Source: Salinivirgaceae bacterium (GTDB lineage Bacteria > Bacteroidota > Bacteroidia > Bacteroidales > SZUA-534). From it: DNA of 64,000 bases. The notes under the pieces were generated by a model. It did not search any database, was not told where the DNA came from, and was given only the letters and a program-made list of their open reading frames with translations. Positions within the stretch are counted from its first letter, which is position 1; every line of letters begins with the position of its first letter. The stretch lies in NCBI GenBank assembly GCA_017527435.1, contig JAFXQB010000013.1:1-64000 (forward strand), given 5' to 3'. The position numbers and the translations under genes were made by a program. Shown here in pieces: positions 16,151 to 24,828 of the stretch.

Positions 16151-16216
16151 ATGGTAAATATCAATCCACAAGAACGTTACGTTAATTTCTACACCGATTT
16201 TGCATTCAAAAAATAA
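16151..16216 (+). pseudogene. N-terminal remnant of a PD-(D/E)XK (Rpn/transposase-type) nuclease gene
   Basis: Twenty-one codons, MVNINPQERYVNFYTDFAFKK without the usual continuation, then TAA. The motif RYVNFYTDFAFKK is the characteristic start of Bacteroidota PD-(D/E)XK nuclease-family transposase proteins, in which a stretch such as LFG follows. Here the rest of the roughly 300-residue protein is gone. It has kept a strong promoter and ATG. Family recognition is from memory. Confidence 0.65.
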
Positions 16217-16287
16217 CGAGGTAATAACAATTACCCCCCAACTTGGGGAGCAATTATAAATTGTTGATTTCAAACCAATTAAAATCT

Positions 16288-16449
16288 ATGGATAAAAGAA
16301 AAAAGACAGATAAAGAAAAAACAGATAAAAATTGGATTGAAGATTTTTTGTCAATGCCAAACGATTATAAGCAAACAGCCGAAGAAGCAAAATCCATAAT
16401 ATTGAAAAATAGGAATTTTGGCGTAACAAGACAAATCAAAAATTTATAA
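16288..16449 (+). CDS. Small Lys-rich protein of 53 residues, unknown
   Basis: From ATG 16288 a lysine/aspartate-rich start (MDKRKKTDKEKTDKNW) is followed by a more ordinary segment (IEDFLSMPNDYKQTAEEAKS, ending FGVTRQIKNL). The second half looks like real helical protein and could be an antitoxin-like or accessory protein, but I do not recognise it. It lies between the nuclease-family remnant and hisH. Confidence 0.4.
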   Translation: MDKRKKTDKEKTDKNWIEDFLSMPNDYKQTAEEAKSIILKNRNFGVTRQIKNL

Positions 16450-16535
16450 AACATAAAACTTCTAAACAGCGAAGCGTCTAAACTTCTTAACTTCTAAACT
16501 TTTAAACTTAAAACTTCGAAAACTTATAACTTTCA

Positions 16536-17117
16536 ATGAAATTAGCAATTGTAAAATACAACGCTGGAAATGTGCAGTCGGTTGAGTTTGCGCTTAACCG
16601 CTTGGGTATCAATCCGATAGTGACCGACGATGTGCAGGAGCTGCAGACTGCCGACAAGGTGATTTTCCCTGGAGTTGGCGAGGCGAGCAGCGCGATGGAC
16701 TATCTGCGGCAGCGTGGCTTGGACAAGGTAATCAAGAACTTACGGCAGCCCGTTTTGGGAATCTGCCTTGGAATGCAGCTTATGTGCCTGCATTCGGAGG
16801 AGAACGACACCAAATGTCTGGGCATTGTGGGGCTTCGGGTGCGCCGCTTCCCCCCGCTCGACAAAGTGCCGCATATGGGCTGGAACTCAATCCGTTGCAA
16901 CGACAATCCGCTCTTCCGCGGTCTGCCGTCGGAGCCGTATGTCTATTTCGTGCACAGTTATCACGCCGAAATCGGTCAGGACACAATCTGCACGTCGGAG
17001 TATATTGAGCCGTTCACGGCAGGGCTTTGGCGCGACAACTTCTTCGGCCTTCAGTTCCACCCCGAAAAGAGTGGCGCCGTGGGTCAGCAAATCTTGCAAA
17101 ACTTTGTAAATCTTTGA
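16536..17117 (+). CDS. hisH: Imidazole glycerol phosphate synthase, glutaminase subunit
   Basis: Class I glutamine amidotransferase that hydrolyses glutamine and passes ammonia to HisF. The 193 residues carry the nucleophile Cys in GICLGMQLMC and the His/Glu pair in QFHPEKSGAVG, with PHMGWNSI between them. It opens the second his cluster and precedes hisA by 5 bp. No leader peptide with His codons is seen upstream, in contrast to hisG. Confidence 0.97.
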   Translation: MKLAIVKYNAGNVQSVEFALNRLGINPIVTDDVQELQTADKVIFPGVGEASSAMDYLRQRGLDKVIKNLRQPVLGICLGMQLMCLHSEENDTKCLGIVGLRVRRFPPLDKVPHMGWNSIRCNDNPLFRGLPSEPYVYFVHSYHAEIGQDTICTSEYIEPFTAGLWRDNFFGLQFHPEKSGAVGQQILQNFVNL

Positions 17118-17122
17118 AAACG

Positions 17123-17848
17123 ATGGAAATAATACCCGCTATCGATATTATTGGCGGTCAATGCGTCAGGCTGACGCAGGGCGATTACAGCCGAATGACC
17201 GTCTATGCCAAAAATCCGCTCGATATGGCAAAGCAGTTCTGCGATGCTGGAATCGGCCGCCTGCACCTTGTCGACCTTGACGGCGCAAAGGCTGGGCACA
17301 TAATCAATTACAAGACCATTGAGCTGATTGCTGGCCACACCCCGCTGGTGATTGACTTTGGCGGCGGCCTTAACAGCCACGACGACCTGAAAATCGCCTT
17401 CAACTCTGGCGCACAGATGGTTACAGGCGGAAGCATTGCCGTCCGTCAGCCCGAAATGTTCCGTCAGTGGCTGAAGGATTTCGGTCCCGAAAAAATCATT
17501 CTGGGTGCCGATGCCCGAAACGGAAAGATTGCTATCAAAGGCTGGCAGGAAGAGTCGGAACTGACTATCAACCAACTGATTGACAACTACAAAGCCGACG
17601 GAATCGACAAGATTATCTGCACCGACATTTCGAAGGACGGCGCAATGAAAGGCCCGTCGTTTGAGTTGTACAACAGCCTGATGCGCGATTTCCCCGAGCA
17701 GAAGTTCATTGCAAGCGGCGGCATATCGTGCTTCGACGACGTGCTGAAACTGAAAATCAACGGAATGTACGGCGCCATTATCGGCAAAGCCATTTACGAG
17801 AAAACCATAACAATGAAGCAGTTGGAGCTGTTGGCTGTGGGAAATTGA
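17123..17848 (+). CDS. hisA: ProFAR isomerase (HisA)
   Basis: Isomerises ProFAR to PRFAR by an Amadori rearrangement. The start is taken at ATG 17123, which gives the family N-terminus MEIIPAIDIIGGQCVRLTQG and 241 residues; the longer frame from 17027 overlaps hisH. Half-barrel phosphate motifs DFGGGLNS and IASGGISCFDD and the catalytic aspartates (AIDI near the start and ICTDISKDGAM) are present. Confidence 0.97.
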   Translation: MEIIPAIDIIGGQCVRLTQGDYSRMTVYAKNPLDMAKQFCDAGIGRLHLVDLDGAKAGHIINYKTIELIAGHTPLVIDFGGGLNSHDDLKIAFNSGAQMVTGGSIAVRQPEMFRQWLKDFGPEKIILGADARNGKIAIKGWQEESELTINQLIDNYKADGIDKIICTDISKDGAMKGPSFELYNSLMRDFPEQKFIASGGISCFDDVLKLKINGMYGAIIGKAIYEKTITMKQLELLAVGN

Positions 17849-18146
17849 CAATGGACAGTTGACAATGGACAATGGAGAATTGAAAATTGAGAATTGAAAA
17901 TTAACAAATAACAATTAACAATTAACAATGAGCGAGTTAAGCGGGTTTGGAAATGCCTAATGCCTAGTGCCTAATGATTAATGAGTAAAGAGTAAAGTGT
18001 AAAGTGTAAAGTGTAATGATTCATAATTCGTAATTCTCTAATGCCTAATGCCTAGTGCCTAATGCCTAAAACCCAACACCTAACACCTAACACCATAAAT
18101 ACTAACAACTTGCACCTTGTAACTTATAACTTGTAACTTAAAGTCT
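17849..18146. repeat. hisA-hisF gap filled with degenerate word repeats
   Basis: 298 bp without a gene. It contains runs of GACAATGGACA/GAGAATTGAAAATT words, AGTGTAAAG repeated three times, ATTCATAATTCGTAATT, and AATGCCTAATGCCTAGTGCC followed by ACCCAACACCTAACACC. No terminator or promoter is recognised. The same vocabulary occurs in the hisD-hisC gap. Confidence 0.75.
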
Positions 18147-18902
18147 ATGCTTACAAAACGAATAATCCCCTGCCTTGACGTGAAGAACGGCCGCACGGTT
18201 AAAGGCGTGAATTTCCTGGAGTTGCGCGACGCTGGCGACCCTGTTGAGTTGGGCGCGCTCTATGCCCGCAACGGTGCCGACGAACTTTGCTTTCTCGACA
18301 TTTCGGCCACCCTTGAGCAGCGCAAGACGTTTGCCGAATTGGTGCGCGAGATTGCCCGCAACGTGAACATTCCGTTCACCGTGGGCGGCGGAATCGGCAG
18401 TGTGGCCGAAGTGGGCACGCTGCTCAACGCTGGCGCCGACAAGATTACCGTCAACTCGGCGGCGGTGCGCAATCCGCAACTAATCAGCGATTTGGCTGGG
18501 CAGTTCGGGTCGCAGTGCGTGGTTCTGGCCATTGACACCAAGTTCGACAACGGCGAGTGGTTTGTCTACACCCACGGCGGAACACGCCCCACCCCCATTC
18601 GCACAACCGACTGGGCGCGAGAGGCTTACAACCGCGGCGCAGGCGAGATTCTGCTCACAAGTATGAACCACGACGGCACCAAAAACGGCTTTGCGCTCGA
18701 CATAACAAGCACCATATCGCAACTGGTCAACATTCCTGTGATTGCGTCGGGTGGCGCGGGCACAATGGCGCACTTTGTCGATGTTTTCCGCGAAGGCCGC
18801 GCCGACGCCGCACTCGCCGCAAGCATTTTCCACTTCAAGGAAATTGAGATTGCCGACTTGAAGAAATATCTGAAAGAGAACGGGATAAGCGTGAGGGTGT
18901 AA
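18147..18902 (+). CDS. hisF: Imidazole glycerol phosphate synthase, cyclase subunit
   Basis: Uses ammonia from HisH to convert PRFAR to imidazole glycerol phosphate and AICAR. The 251 residues are a complete TIM barrel: catalytic Asp in [18 protein letters not shown], phosphate loops TVGGGIGSV and ASGGAGTM, the second catalytic Asp in [11 protein letters not shown], and the ammonia-gate region. AICAR links this step to purine synthesis, of interest because a PurF-like gene follows at 19512. Confidence 0.97.
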   Translation: MLTKRIIPCLDVKNGRTVKGVNFLELRDAGDPVELGALYARNGADELCFLDISATLEQRKTFAELVREIARNVNIPFTVGGGIGSVAEVGTLLNAGADKITVNSAAVRNPQLISDLAGQFGSQCVVLAIDTKFDNGEWFVYTHGGTRPTPIRTTDWAREAYNRGAGEILLTSMNHDGTKNGFALDITSTISQLVNIPVIASGGAGTMAHFVDVFREGRADAALAASIFHFKEIEIADLKKYLKENGISVRV

Positions 18903-19032
18903 TTGAGAATGGACAATTGAAAATTGAGAATTGAAAATTGAAAATTGCATAACTAATTAACAATGAACAATTAACAATTAAGAATGAAGTTGGTTCATTA
19001 CTCTTTACTCTAAACTTCTAAACTCTAAACTT

Positions 19033-19080
19033 CTAAACACTAAACACTAAACACTAAACACTAAACACTAAACACTAAAC
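19033..19080. repeat. Tandem 7-mer repeat (CTAAACA)
   Basis: Nearly seven uninterrupted copies of CTAAACA lie immediately before hisI. The array length is likely to vary between strains. The rest of the hisF-hisI gap is AATTGAGAATT/TTAACAATTAAC words. Confidence 0.85.
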
Positions 19081-19088
19081 ATTTAACT

Positions 19089-19406
19089 ATGACCCCTGAT
19101 TTTGAAAAAGCCCCTAACGGATTGCTGCCTGCAATTGTTCAAGACGCCAACACGGGCAAGGTGCTGATGCTGGCCTATATGAACCGCGAATCGTACGACC
19201 TGACGCTGAAAACTGGCAAGGCCACCTTCTACTCTCGCAGCCGCAAGCAGTTGTGGCTCAAAGGCGAGACGTCGGGCCATTTTATGATGGTGAAGGAAAT
19301 CCTGCTCGACTGCGACCTTGACACCATTCTTGTGAAAGCCGACCCCTGCGGCCCTGCCTGCCACACAGGCTCTGAAAGTTGCTTTTTTAATAAGGTTGAT
19401 TTGTAA
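19089..19406 (+). CDS. hisI: Phosphoribosyl-AMP cyclohydrolase, without HisE domain
   Basis: Opens the adenine ring of phosphoribosyl-AMP. The 105 residues contain the full HisI domain: [38 protein letters not shown] and the metal-binding Asp/Cys set [20 protein letters not shown]. Many Bacteroidota have a HisIE fusion of about 200 residues; here the protein stops right after the HisI domain and no phosphoribosyl-ATP pyrophosphatase is found in the next 100 bp or elsewhere in the window. Confidence 0.96.
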   Translation: MTPDFEKAPNGLLPAIVQDANTGKVLMLAYMNRESYDLTLKTGKATFYSRSRKQLWLKGETSGHFMMVKEILLDCDLDTILVKADPCGPACHTGSESCFFNKVDL

Positions 19407-19481
19407 AGATTGAGCACTTACAATCTGAAAACCGGTTCAAATTACGTTTACAACTTATTCCGTGGGCTACCGATTTTTAGA

Positions 19482-19489
19482 TAATTTTG
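19482..19489 (+). promoter_or_regulatory. Possible promoter of the purF-like gene
   Basis: TAATTTTG matches the -7 consensus 22 nt before the ATG at 19512. No TTTG/TTG is seen 18-20 bp upstream, so support is partial. Confidence 0.5.
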
Positions 19490-19511
19490 ACGCAATAAAA
19501 TAAACAAATCT

Positions 19512-20921
19512 ATGAGCGGATTTTTTGGGGCAGTCACCAATACCGACTGTGTTTCCGATGTTTTCTACGGTACCGACTACCATTCCCATCTGGGGACAAA
19601 ACGTGCGGGTATGTCGATTTACTCGACAAAATTGGGCTATCAGCGAGCCATCCACAGCCTTGAAGACGGCTATTTTCGAAACAAGTTCGAGAACGATATG
19701 AACGGTTTCAGCGGCGAGTCGGGCATTGGCTGCATCAGCGACAACGAGGCGCAGCCGTTGGTCATCTTCTCGCACCTGGGGCGCTTTGCCATCACCACAG
19801 TGGCCAAAATCAACAATGCCGATGAGCTTGCCGACCGTTTCCTGCGCGAGGGAAAAACGTTCACCGAGACTAGTCAGGGCGGCATCAACCCCACCGAGCT
19901 TATTGCAATGCTCATCTGCGAGAAGCAGAGTTTCAAAGAGGGCATTGAGAACGTCTACAACAGCATAAAAGGCTCGTGCTCAATGCTGATTCTGAACAAG
20001 GACGAGATTATTGCCGGCCGCGACAAACTGGGCCGCACTCCTATCGTCATCGGCAAAAAAGAAGGTGCCTACTGCGCTGCGAGCGAGACATCGTCGTTCC
20101 TGAACCTTGACTATAAGATTGAGAAATATATTGGCCCGGGCGAGATTGTGTCGATTCGCAACAACGGCTATTCGGTTCTGCGTGAGGCAGATAAGGAGAT
20201 GCAGATTTGCTCGTTTCTGTGGGTTTACTACGGATACCCGCCCGCTTGCTACGAGGGCATCAACGTTGACCAGACACGTTACCGCTGCGGGCAGAAGCTT
20301 GCCGAGAACGACGATGTGAAAGACGCTGATTTTGTGGCAGGTATCCCCGATTCGGGCGTCGGTCACGCAATGGGCTACAGCGCCGCCACGGGCATTCCGT
20401 ATATGCGCCCATACGCAAAATACACGCCAACCTGGCCGCGCAGCTTTATGCCGCAAAATCAGAAACAGCGCGACCTGGTGGCCAAGATGAAGCTGATTCC
20501 GAACGCATCGGTCATCAACGGCCGCAAGGGCATTTTCCTTGACGACTCGATTGTGCGCGGCACGCAGCTGAAAGACAATGTGAAAGACCTGATGGACGCC
20601 GGTATCAAGGAAGTGCATATGCGCGTTGCCTGCCCGCCGCTCATCTACCCTTGCGAGTATCTGAATTTCAGCCGTTCGCGCTCGTCGCTCGAGCTGGCCA
20701 CACGCAAGGCCATTGTCAAGCTCGAAGGCAAAGAAGATGTCGATTTCTCGAAGTACGCCGACCCCGACTCGCAGGAATACAAGAATATGGTTGAGCAGAT
20801 GCGCAAGGATATGAACCTGACATCGCTCAAATTCCAACGGCTCGAGGATTTGATTGAGGCCATTGGCCTGCCGAAAGAGAAGCTCTGCACCCACTGCTGG
20901 GACTGCTCAAGCCGAGGATGA
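19512..20921 (+). CDS. Amidophosphoribosyltransferase-like protein lacking the Cys nucleophile
   Basis: 469 residues with the full PurF architecture: N-terminal Ntn glutamine-hydrolase domain (GIGCISDNEAQPLVIFSHLG; GRDKLGRTPIVIG) and C-terminal PRTase domain with the PRPP loop IFLDDSIVRGTQL. PurF makes phosphoribosylamine from PRPP and glutamine using the amino-terminal Cys of MCG; here the start reads MSGFFGAV, so the nucleophile is Ser. The other conserved blocks remain. The C-terminus has a three-Cys motif CTHCWDC. Either it works with free ammonia, Ser replaces Cys, or it is a divergent paralogue with another job. I recall similar Cys-less paralogues in Bacteroidota but have not checked. 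Confidence 0.85.
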   Translation: MSGFFGAVTNTDCVSDVFYGTDYHSHLGTKRAGMSIYSTKLGYQRAIHSLEDGYFRNKFENDMNGFSGESGIGCISDNEAQPLVIFSHLGRFAITTVAKINNADELADRFLREGKTFTETSQGGINPTELIAMLICEKQSFKEGIENVYNSIKGSCSMLILNKDEIIAGRDKLGRTPIVIGKKEGAYCAASETSSFLNLDYKIEKYIGPGEIVSIRNNGYSVLREADKEMQICSFLWVYYGYPPACYEGINVDQTRYRCGQKLAENDDVKDADFVAGIPDSGVGHAMGYSAATGIPYMRPYAKYTPTWPRSFMPQNQKQRDLVAKMKLIPNASVINGRKGIFLDDSIVRGTQLKDNVKDLMDAGIKEVHMRVACPPLIYPCEYLNFSRSRSSLELATRKAIVKLEGKEDVDFSKYADPDSQEYKNMVEQMRKDMNLTSLKFQRLEDLIEAIGLPKEKLCTHCWDCSSRG

Positions 20922-20967
20922 TTGAAGTGATTTTAACCGAGAGTAATAACCTTAAACATTTGACATT

Positions 20968-21129
20968 ATGATTTTTAAGATTTTTATTGCGGCATTTATA
21001 TTTGCTTGCGGCCTGTATTATGTGTTTTGTTTTCTTGAGATGTTCGGTATTATCAAGTTTACCCCTGAAAATCAAGAAGTTTCGTTTCCGAAAATGCTGA
21101 TACCGTTTTATTATTTCTTTAAGAAATAA
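20968..21129 (+). CDS. Small membrane protein of 53 residues
   Basis: ATG 20968 to TAA 21129. The protein is one N-terminal hydrophobic helix (MIFKIFIAAFIFACGLYYVF) followed by a short polar loop (TPENQEVSFPK) and an aromatic C-terminus (IPFYYFFKK). It begins 46 bp after the PurF-like gene and ends 26 bp before the SPFH gene, same strand. The position suggests a partner of the SPFH protein. No homologue recognised. Confidence 0.6.
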   Translation: MIFKIFIAAFIFACGLYYVFCFLEMFGIIKFTPENQEVSFPKMLIPFYYFFKK

Positions 21130-21155
21130 ACTAATAACCAATAAACCTTAATGTT

Positions 21156-22337
21156 ATGCTTAGAGTTTCGAAAAAGCAGGTAGTCGGCGGTGTTTGCGCC
21201 GTATTTGCGCTGGTTGTTCTCTCAATGCTTGGCCGCATAGGCGAAGATGTTAAGAATGAGACAATTGTGGTGAATCAGTTTCCTTTTACGGGAAAAATGG
21301 ACTATTGGACAACGCCTGGATGGCGCGGTCAGTGGTTTGGCAAGACAACAGTCTATCACAAGACCGAACAGCTTTGGTTTGGCGCCACCGATGAGGGGAA
21401 CCGTGCGAACGGCACCCCTATTCCGGTCATTTTCAACGATGCTTCTGACGGCCTTATCTACGGTTCGTTGCGTGTGAAACTGCCAACCGATATTGAGCAC
21501 TTGTCGCGCATTCAAACCGACTACAACGGTATGGATCGTCTGATGAACGACCTTGTAAAACAGACGGTTACTAAAGTTATATATGCTTCCGGCCCGCTGA
21601 TGTCGGCTTTTGAGAGCTATGCCGAGAAAAAGAACGACCTGATTGAGTACATCACCGATCAGTTGAACAACGGTGTTTACAAGACAACCGTCAAGACCGA
21701 AGAAACTGTTGACCCGATAACTGGCGAGAAGAAAACAACAAAGGTAGCAACACTCATTCCTGATGAGAATGCCCCCGGCGGATTCAAACGTTCAGAGTCT
21801 TCGCCGTTCAAATACTATGGCATTGAGATTGGCCAAGTGTCTGTAAGTAAGATAGATTACAGCGACAAGGTTAAGCAGCAGATCTCACAACAGCAGGAAG
21901 CCAACATGCTTATTCAAACATCGAAGGCAAAGGCTGCAGCTGCCGTTCAGGAAGCTATCCGTGCCGAAGAGGAAGGTAAGGCAAAAGCCGCTCAAGCCAA
22001 GTGGGAACAGGAACGCATAAAGGCAACCGAGGTTACCAAGGCCGAGCAGGAACGTGAAGTATCGCGCCTTGCTGCAGAAAAAGCCGAATTCGACAAGAAA
22101 AAAATCATTGCCGAAGGTCAGGCCGAAGCCGAGGCCAACCGCCTGAAAGTTGCCGCCGGTCTTACACCGCAAGAGCGTGCTGAATGGGACTACAAAACCA
22201 AAGTTGGTGTGGCTGAAGCAATTAGCAAAGTACAATTGCCGCGTATAGTAACAACTGGCGGTTCGGGTAACTCAAATGCTATGGACGCAGTTGGGCTGAA
22301 AATGCTTATTGATGTGAGCGATAAGTTAAGCAAATAG
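21156..22337 (+). CDS. SPFH/band 7 domain membrane protein
   Basis: 393 residues: one N-terminal membrane helix (VGGVCAVFALVVLSMLG), an SPFH/prohibitin-type domain (about residues 35-240, with a charged insert near 185-215), and a long Ala/Glu/Lys-rich coiled coil (about 245-335) ending in a GGSGNSN linker and a short C-terminal helix. Such proteins oligomerise into membrane microdomain scaffolds and often modulate proteases. No NfeD or FtsH partner is adjacent. It is followed by a good terminator. Confidence 0.85.
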   Translation: MLRVSKKQVVGGVCAVFALVVLSMLGRIGEDVKNETIVVNQFPFTGKMDYWTTPGWRGQWFGKTTVYHKTEQLWFGATDEGNRANGTPIPVIFNDASDGLIYGSLRVKLPTDIEHLSRIQTDYNGMDRLMNDLVKQTVTKVIYASGPLMSAFESYAEKKNDLIEYITDQLNNGVYKTTVKTEETVDPITGEKKTTKVATLIPDENAPGGFKRSESSPFKYYGIEIGQVSVSKIDYSDKVKQQISQQQEANMLIQTSKAKAAAAVQEAIRAEEEGKAKAAQAKWEQERIKATEVTKAEQEREVSRLAAEKAEFDKKKIIAEGQAEAEANRLKVAAGLTPQERAEWDYKTKVGVAEAISKVQLPRIVTTGGSGNSNAMDAVGLKMLIDVSDKLSK

Positions 22338-22366
22338 TTGAAAATATTGCATTTATTATAAACGAC

Positions 22367-22396
22367 AAGGATTCCCGCCGGAATCCTTTCGTTTTA
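22367..22396 (+). terminator. Intrinsic terminator after the SPFH gene
   Basis: AAGGATTCC (22367-22375) pairs perfectly with GGAATCCTT (22380-22388), loop CGCC, followed by TTCGTTTT. Confidence 0.85.
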
Positions 22397-22422
22397 ATAA
22401 GAATCAAACAAAGACAAACATT

Positions 22423-24735
22423 ATGGCCATTAAACGATTATTTGTTCCGATACTTACCGCGTTGGTTTTCTGCAGTGTTACAGCTTTTGCTCAAAGTGAT
22501 ACTTTAAGTACGCCGAAAGATACATCTGTTACATCGAAACGTCCCAAAGTGGGCTTGGTTTTGTCGGGTGGCGGCGCTAAAGGTATGGCGCACATCGGCA
22601 TACTGAAGAAGTTGGAAGAGATCAATCTTTATCCCGACTACATCACAGGTACAAGTATGGGCAGCATCATTGGCGCCTTATACTCAATCGGTTACACCAT
22701 TGAAGAACTCGAAGATTTTGCCCGCAACTCAAAATGGCTCGAACTGATGACCAACAGTCTCGATTCGAAGCTCATATCTATCAGGCAGAAAGACGATTAC
22801 GGCTGGTGGCCGCTCGAAATAACATTTGAGAACCGCAAGCCGGTATTGTTTTCGGGAATGATTGAAGCACCCAATCTGTCAGTGTTCTTTTCGGAAAAAA
22901 CATGGTGTACGGCAGGCATCAACAATTTCGACGACTATCCTATCCCATTTCGCTGCTATGGTGTTGATATTCTGAAAGGCAGGCTGATTGAATTCAGCGA
23001 CGGCGACCTGGCTCGCGCCATTCGCAGCAGTATGGCCATTCCACTTGTCTTTTCACCGGTACTGATTGAAAACCCAACTGATACAATGCTGATTGTGGAT
23101 GGCGGCGTGATGCACAATTTCCCGGTCGAAGATGTCATAAATATGGGTGCCGACATTGTAATTGGCGCCTACACAGGCTTTGAAGATGAAGTGAAGGCTG
23201 ATGAGATGAACTCGATTACAAAAATCACAGGCCGCGTGCTGATGTTCGGCGGTGTGAACGATTCGAAAGCGCAGATGGAACTTGTTGACCCACGATACCG
23301 CATCACACCTGACCTGAAGGGCATTCAGCCGTCTGACTTCCTGAAAGCCGACAAGATTATCAAGCGCGGTGAAGAAGCCGCCAACGCCCGTCTTGCCGAC
23401 CTGAAAAAGCTGGCCGACTCGCTCAACGCAATCGAACCGCGCAAGCACCCCAAGCGTCTGCCCCGCCCCGACACTATTGTTGTCAACCATGTGGTTATCA
23501 ACGGGTTGAACTTCACAAACAGCGAGAACGCTTACGGAATCATCGGTATCAGCGACAATCAGAAAGTAACTCCGAAAATGATTGAAGAAGGCATAACGCG
23601 ACTATACGCCACATTGCTTTACAAATCAATAAATTACAGCATTACGACAGACGCTGACGGTAAAATCACGCTGACGTTCAATGTGAAGGAAAAAGGCCTG
23701 TCGCAATTCAACATTGGCGGCTACTACGACAACATCTACAACATTGGTTTCACAATGAAATTCAGTCAGCGCAACTTCCTTTGGAAGCACTACGACGCCT
23801 ACATCTTCGCCAACATCAACAAGCATCCGGGCGTGCAGCTTCAGCTCAGCCGCAGTGTGGGTAAAAAAGATGTGTGGACACTCTACTCTCGCGCCGAATG
23901 GGCACGAGATTTCAAGACCTTCTACGATGGCAGCAAACGTTTGGGCGACATCAAGTTCAGGCATGCTAGTTGGGATGTCTTGGGCGGCAGCCGGACGTTC
24001 GGCAATTACACCTTGGCCGAAGCGTCACCGATTTTTGAGCATTTTTTGTTCAGCACTGACGAAGACGACAACATTGCTGATGAGAACGTGCGCAACTGCG
24101 CCCATTTTCAGGAAGGCATCCGTCTGACGGTGAAACGCAACACTTTAGACAACAACATCTACCCCAAAAACGGTACTCGCTGGCGTATTGACGCGAAAGG
24201 CGTTATGAATAAGAGCTGGACGGATTCGATTGGCAGCGATAATGTTATAAACGAAATTAAGGACAAGTGCAAATATTTGAAATTCAGCACTGATTTTGAA
24301 CGGGCTTTCACCCTGCACAACAACACAACAACATTTGTGCCTTCGGCTAGCATCGGTATCAGCACCAAAAGCATTATTGAGCCCGACAAGTTCTACCTTG
24401 GCGGCTTCGAATACAATATGCGCTACGGTCAGACGCCGTTCATCGGACTGCAACCCAATCAGGTGTACGCCAATAATTTCAGCACTGTTGGGATCACCTT
24501 CAGGCAAGAGATTTACAAGTATTTCAACGTTGTGTTGCGCGCCAACGCAATGGTTGCTGACGATGTGCTGAGCGGCATTTGGGAAGCCCCGGCGGTGGCA
24601 AGCATTGGCGGGGGTGTTGGCGCACTCATTCGCACACCCATAGGCCCCATCTGCCTGATTCACGCCATCGACACCTACGTGCAAAAAGGGTACACTTATT
24701 TCAATATTGGATTTAATTTGCCGTATATCAAGTAG
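22423..24735 (+). CDS. Patatin-like phospholipase fused to POTRA/Omp85-type barrel
   Basis: 770 residues. Signal peptide (MAIKRLFVPILTALVFCSVTAFAQ), then a patatin domain with the oxyanion GGGAKGMAHIG, the nucleophile elbow GTSMGS and the catalytic Asp in VDGGVMHNFP. A POTRA-like segment (about residues 350-420) follows, then an outer-membrane beta-barrel to the C-terminus, as in Omp85/bacterial surface antigen proteins. This matches the PlpD-type (type Vd autotransporter) architecture, in which the barrel carries the lipase at the surface; whether the patatin part faces outward here is inferred. All catalytic residues are present. Confidence 0.9.
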   Translation: MAIKRLFVPILTALVFCSVTAFAQSDTLSTPKDTSVTSKRPKVGLVLSGGGAKGMAHIGILKKLEEINLYPDYITGTSMGSIIGALYSIGYTIEELEDFARNSKWLELMTNSLDSKLISIRQKDDYGWWPLEITFENRKPVLFSGMIEAPNLSVFFSEKTWCTAGINNFDDYPIPFRCYGVDILKGRLIEFSDGDLARAIRSSMAIPLVFSPVLIENPTDTMLIVDGGVMHNFPVEDVINMGADIVIGAYTGFEDEVKADEMNSITKITGRVLMFGGVNDSKAQMELVDPRYRITPDLKGIQPSDFLKADKIIKRGEEAANARLADLKKLADSLNAIEPRKHPKRLPRPDTIVVNHVVINGLNFTNSENAYGIIGISDNQKVTPKMIEEGITRLYATLLYKSINYSITTDADGKITLTFNVKEKGLSQFNIGGYYDNIYNIGFTMKFSQRNFLWKHYDAYIFANINKHPGVQLQLSRSVGKKDVWTLYSRAEWARDFKTFYDGSKRLGDIKFRHASWDVLGGSRTFGNYTLAEASPIFEHFLFSTDEDDNIADENVRNCAHFQEGIRLTVKRNTLDNNIYPKNGTRWRIDAKGVMNKSWTDSIGSDNVINEIKDKCKYLKFSTDFERAFTLHNNTTTFVPSASIGISTKSIIEPDKFYLGGFEYNMRYGQTPFIGLQPNQVYANNFSTVGITFRQEIYKYFNVVLRANAMVADDVLSGIWEAPAVASIGGGVGALIRTPIGPICLIHAIDTYVQKGYTYFNIGFNLPYIK

Positions 24736-24776
24736 ATGACTATCAACATTAAACTTTAACCCGAACAACTTTTCAC

Positions 24777-24807
24777 TTGTTCTTTCCGTTAGAATAGCGC
24801 AACTTTG
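24777..24807 (+). promoter_or_regulatory. Promoter of map, deciding its start codon
   Basis: TTG (24777-24779), a 20-bp spacer and CAACTTTG (24800-24807; one mismatch to TAnnTTTG). Transcription would start after 24807, so an upstream TTG start at 24805 is excluded and ATG 24829 is favoured. Confidence 0.6.
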
Positions 24808-24828
24808 CGGCATAAAAAAGAATCGGAA

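Noticed and set aside
16217..16535. Second attenuator upstream of hisH
   Set aside because: No short ORF with repeated His codons and no terminator hairpin with a T-run could be found in this interval.
24805..24828. Upstream TTG start for methionine aminopeptidase
   Set aside because: It lies inside the -7 promoter box, so it would not be transcribed; ATG 24829 fits the family N-terminus.
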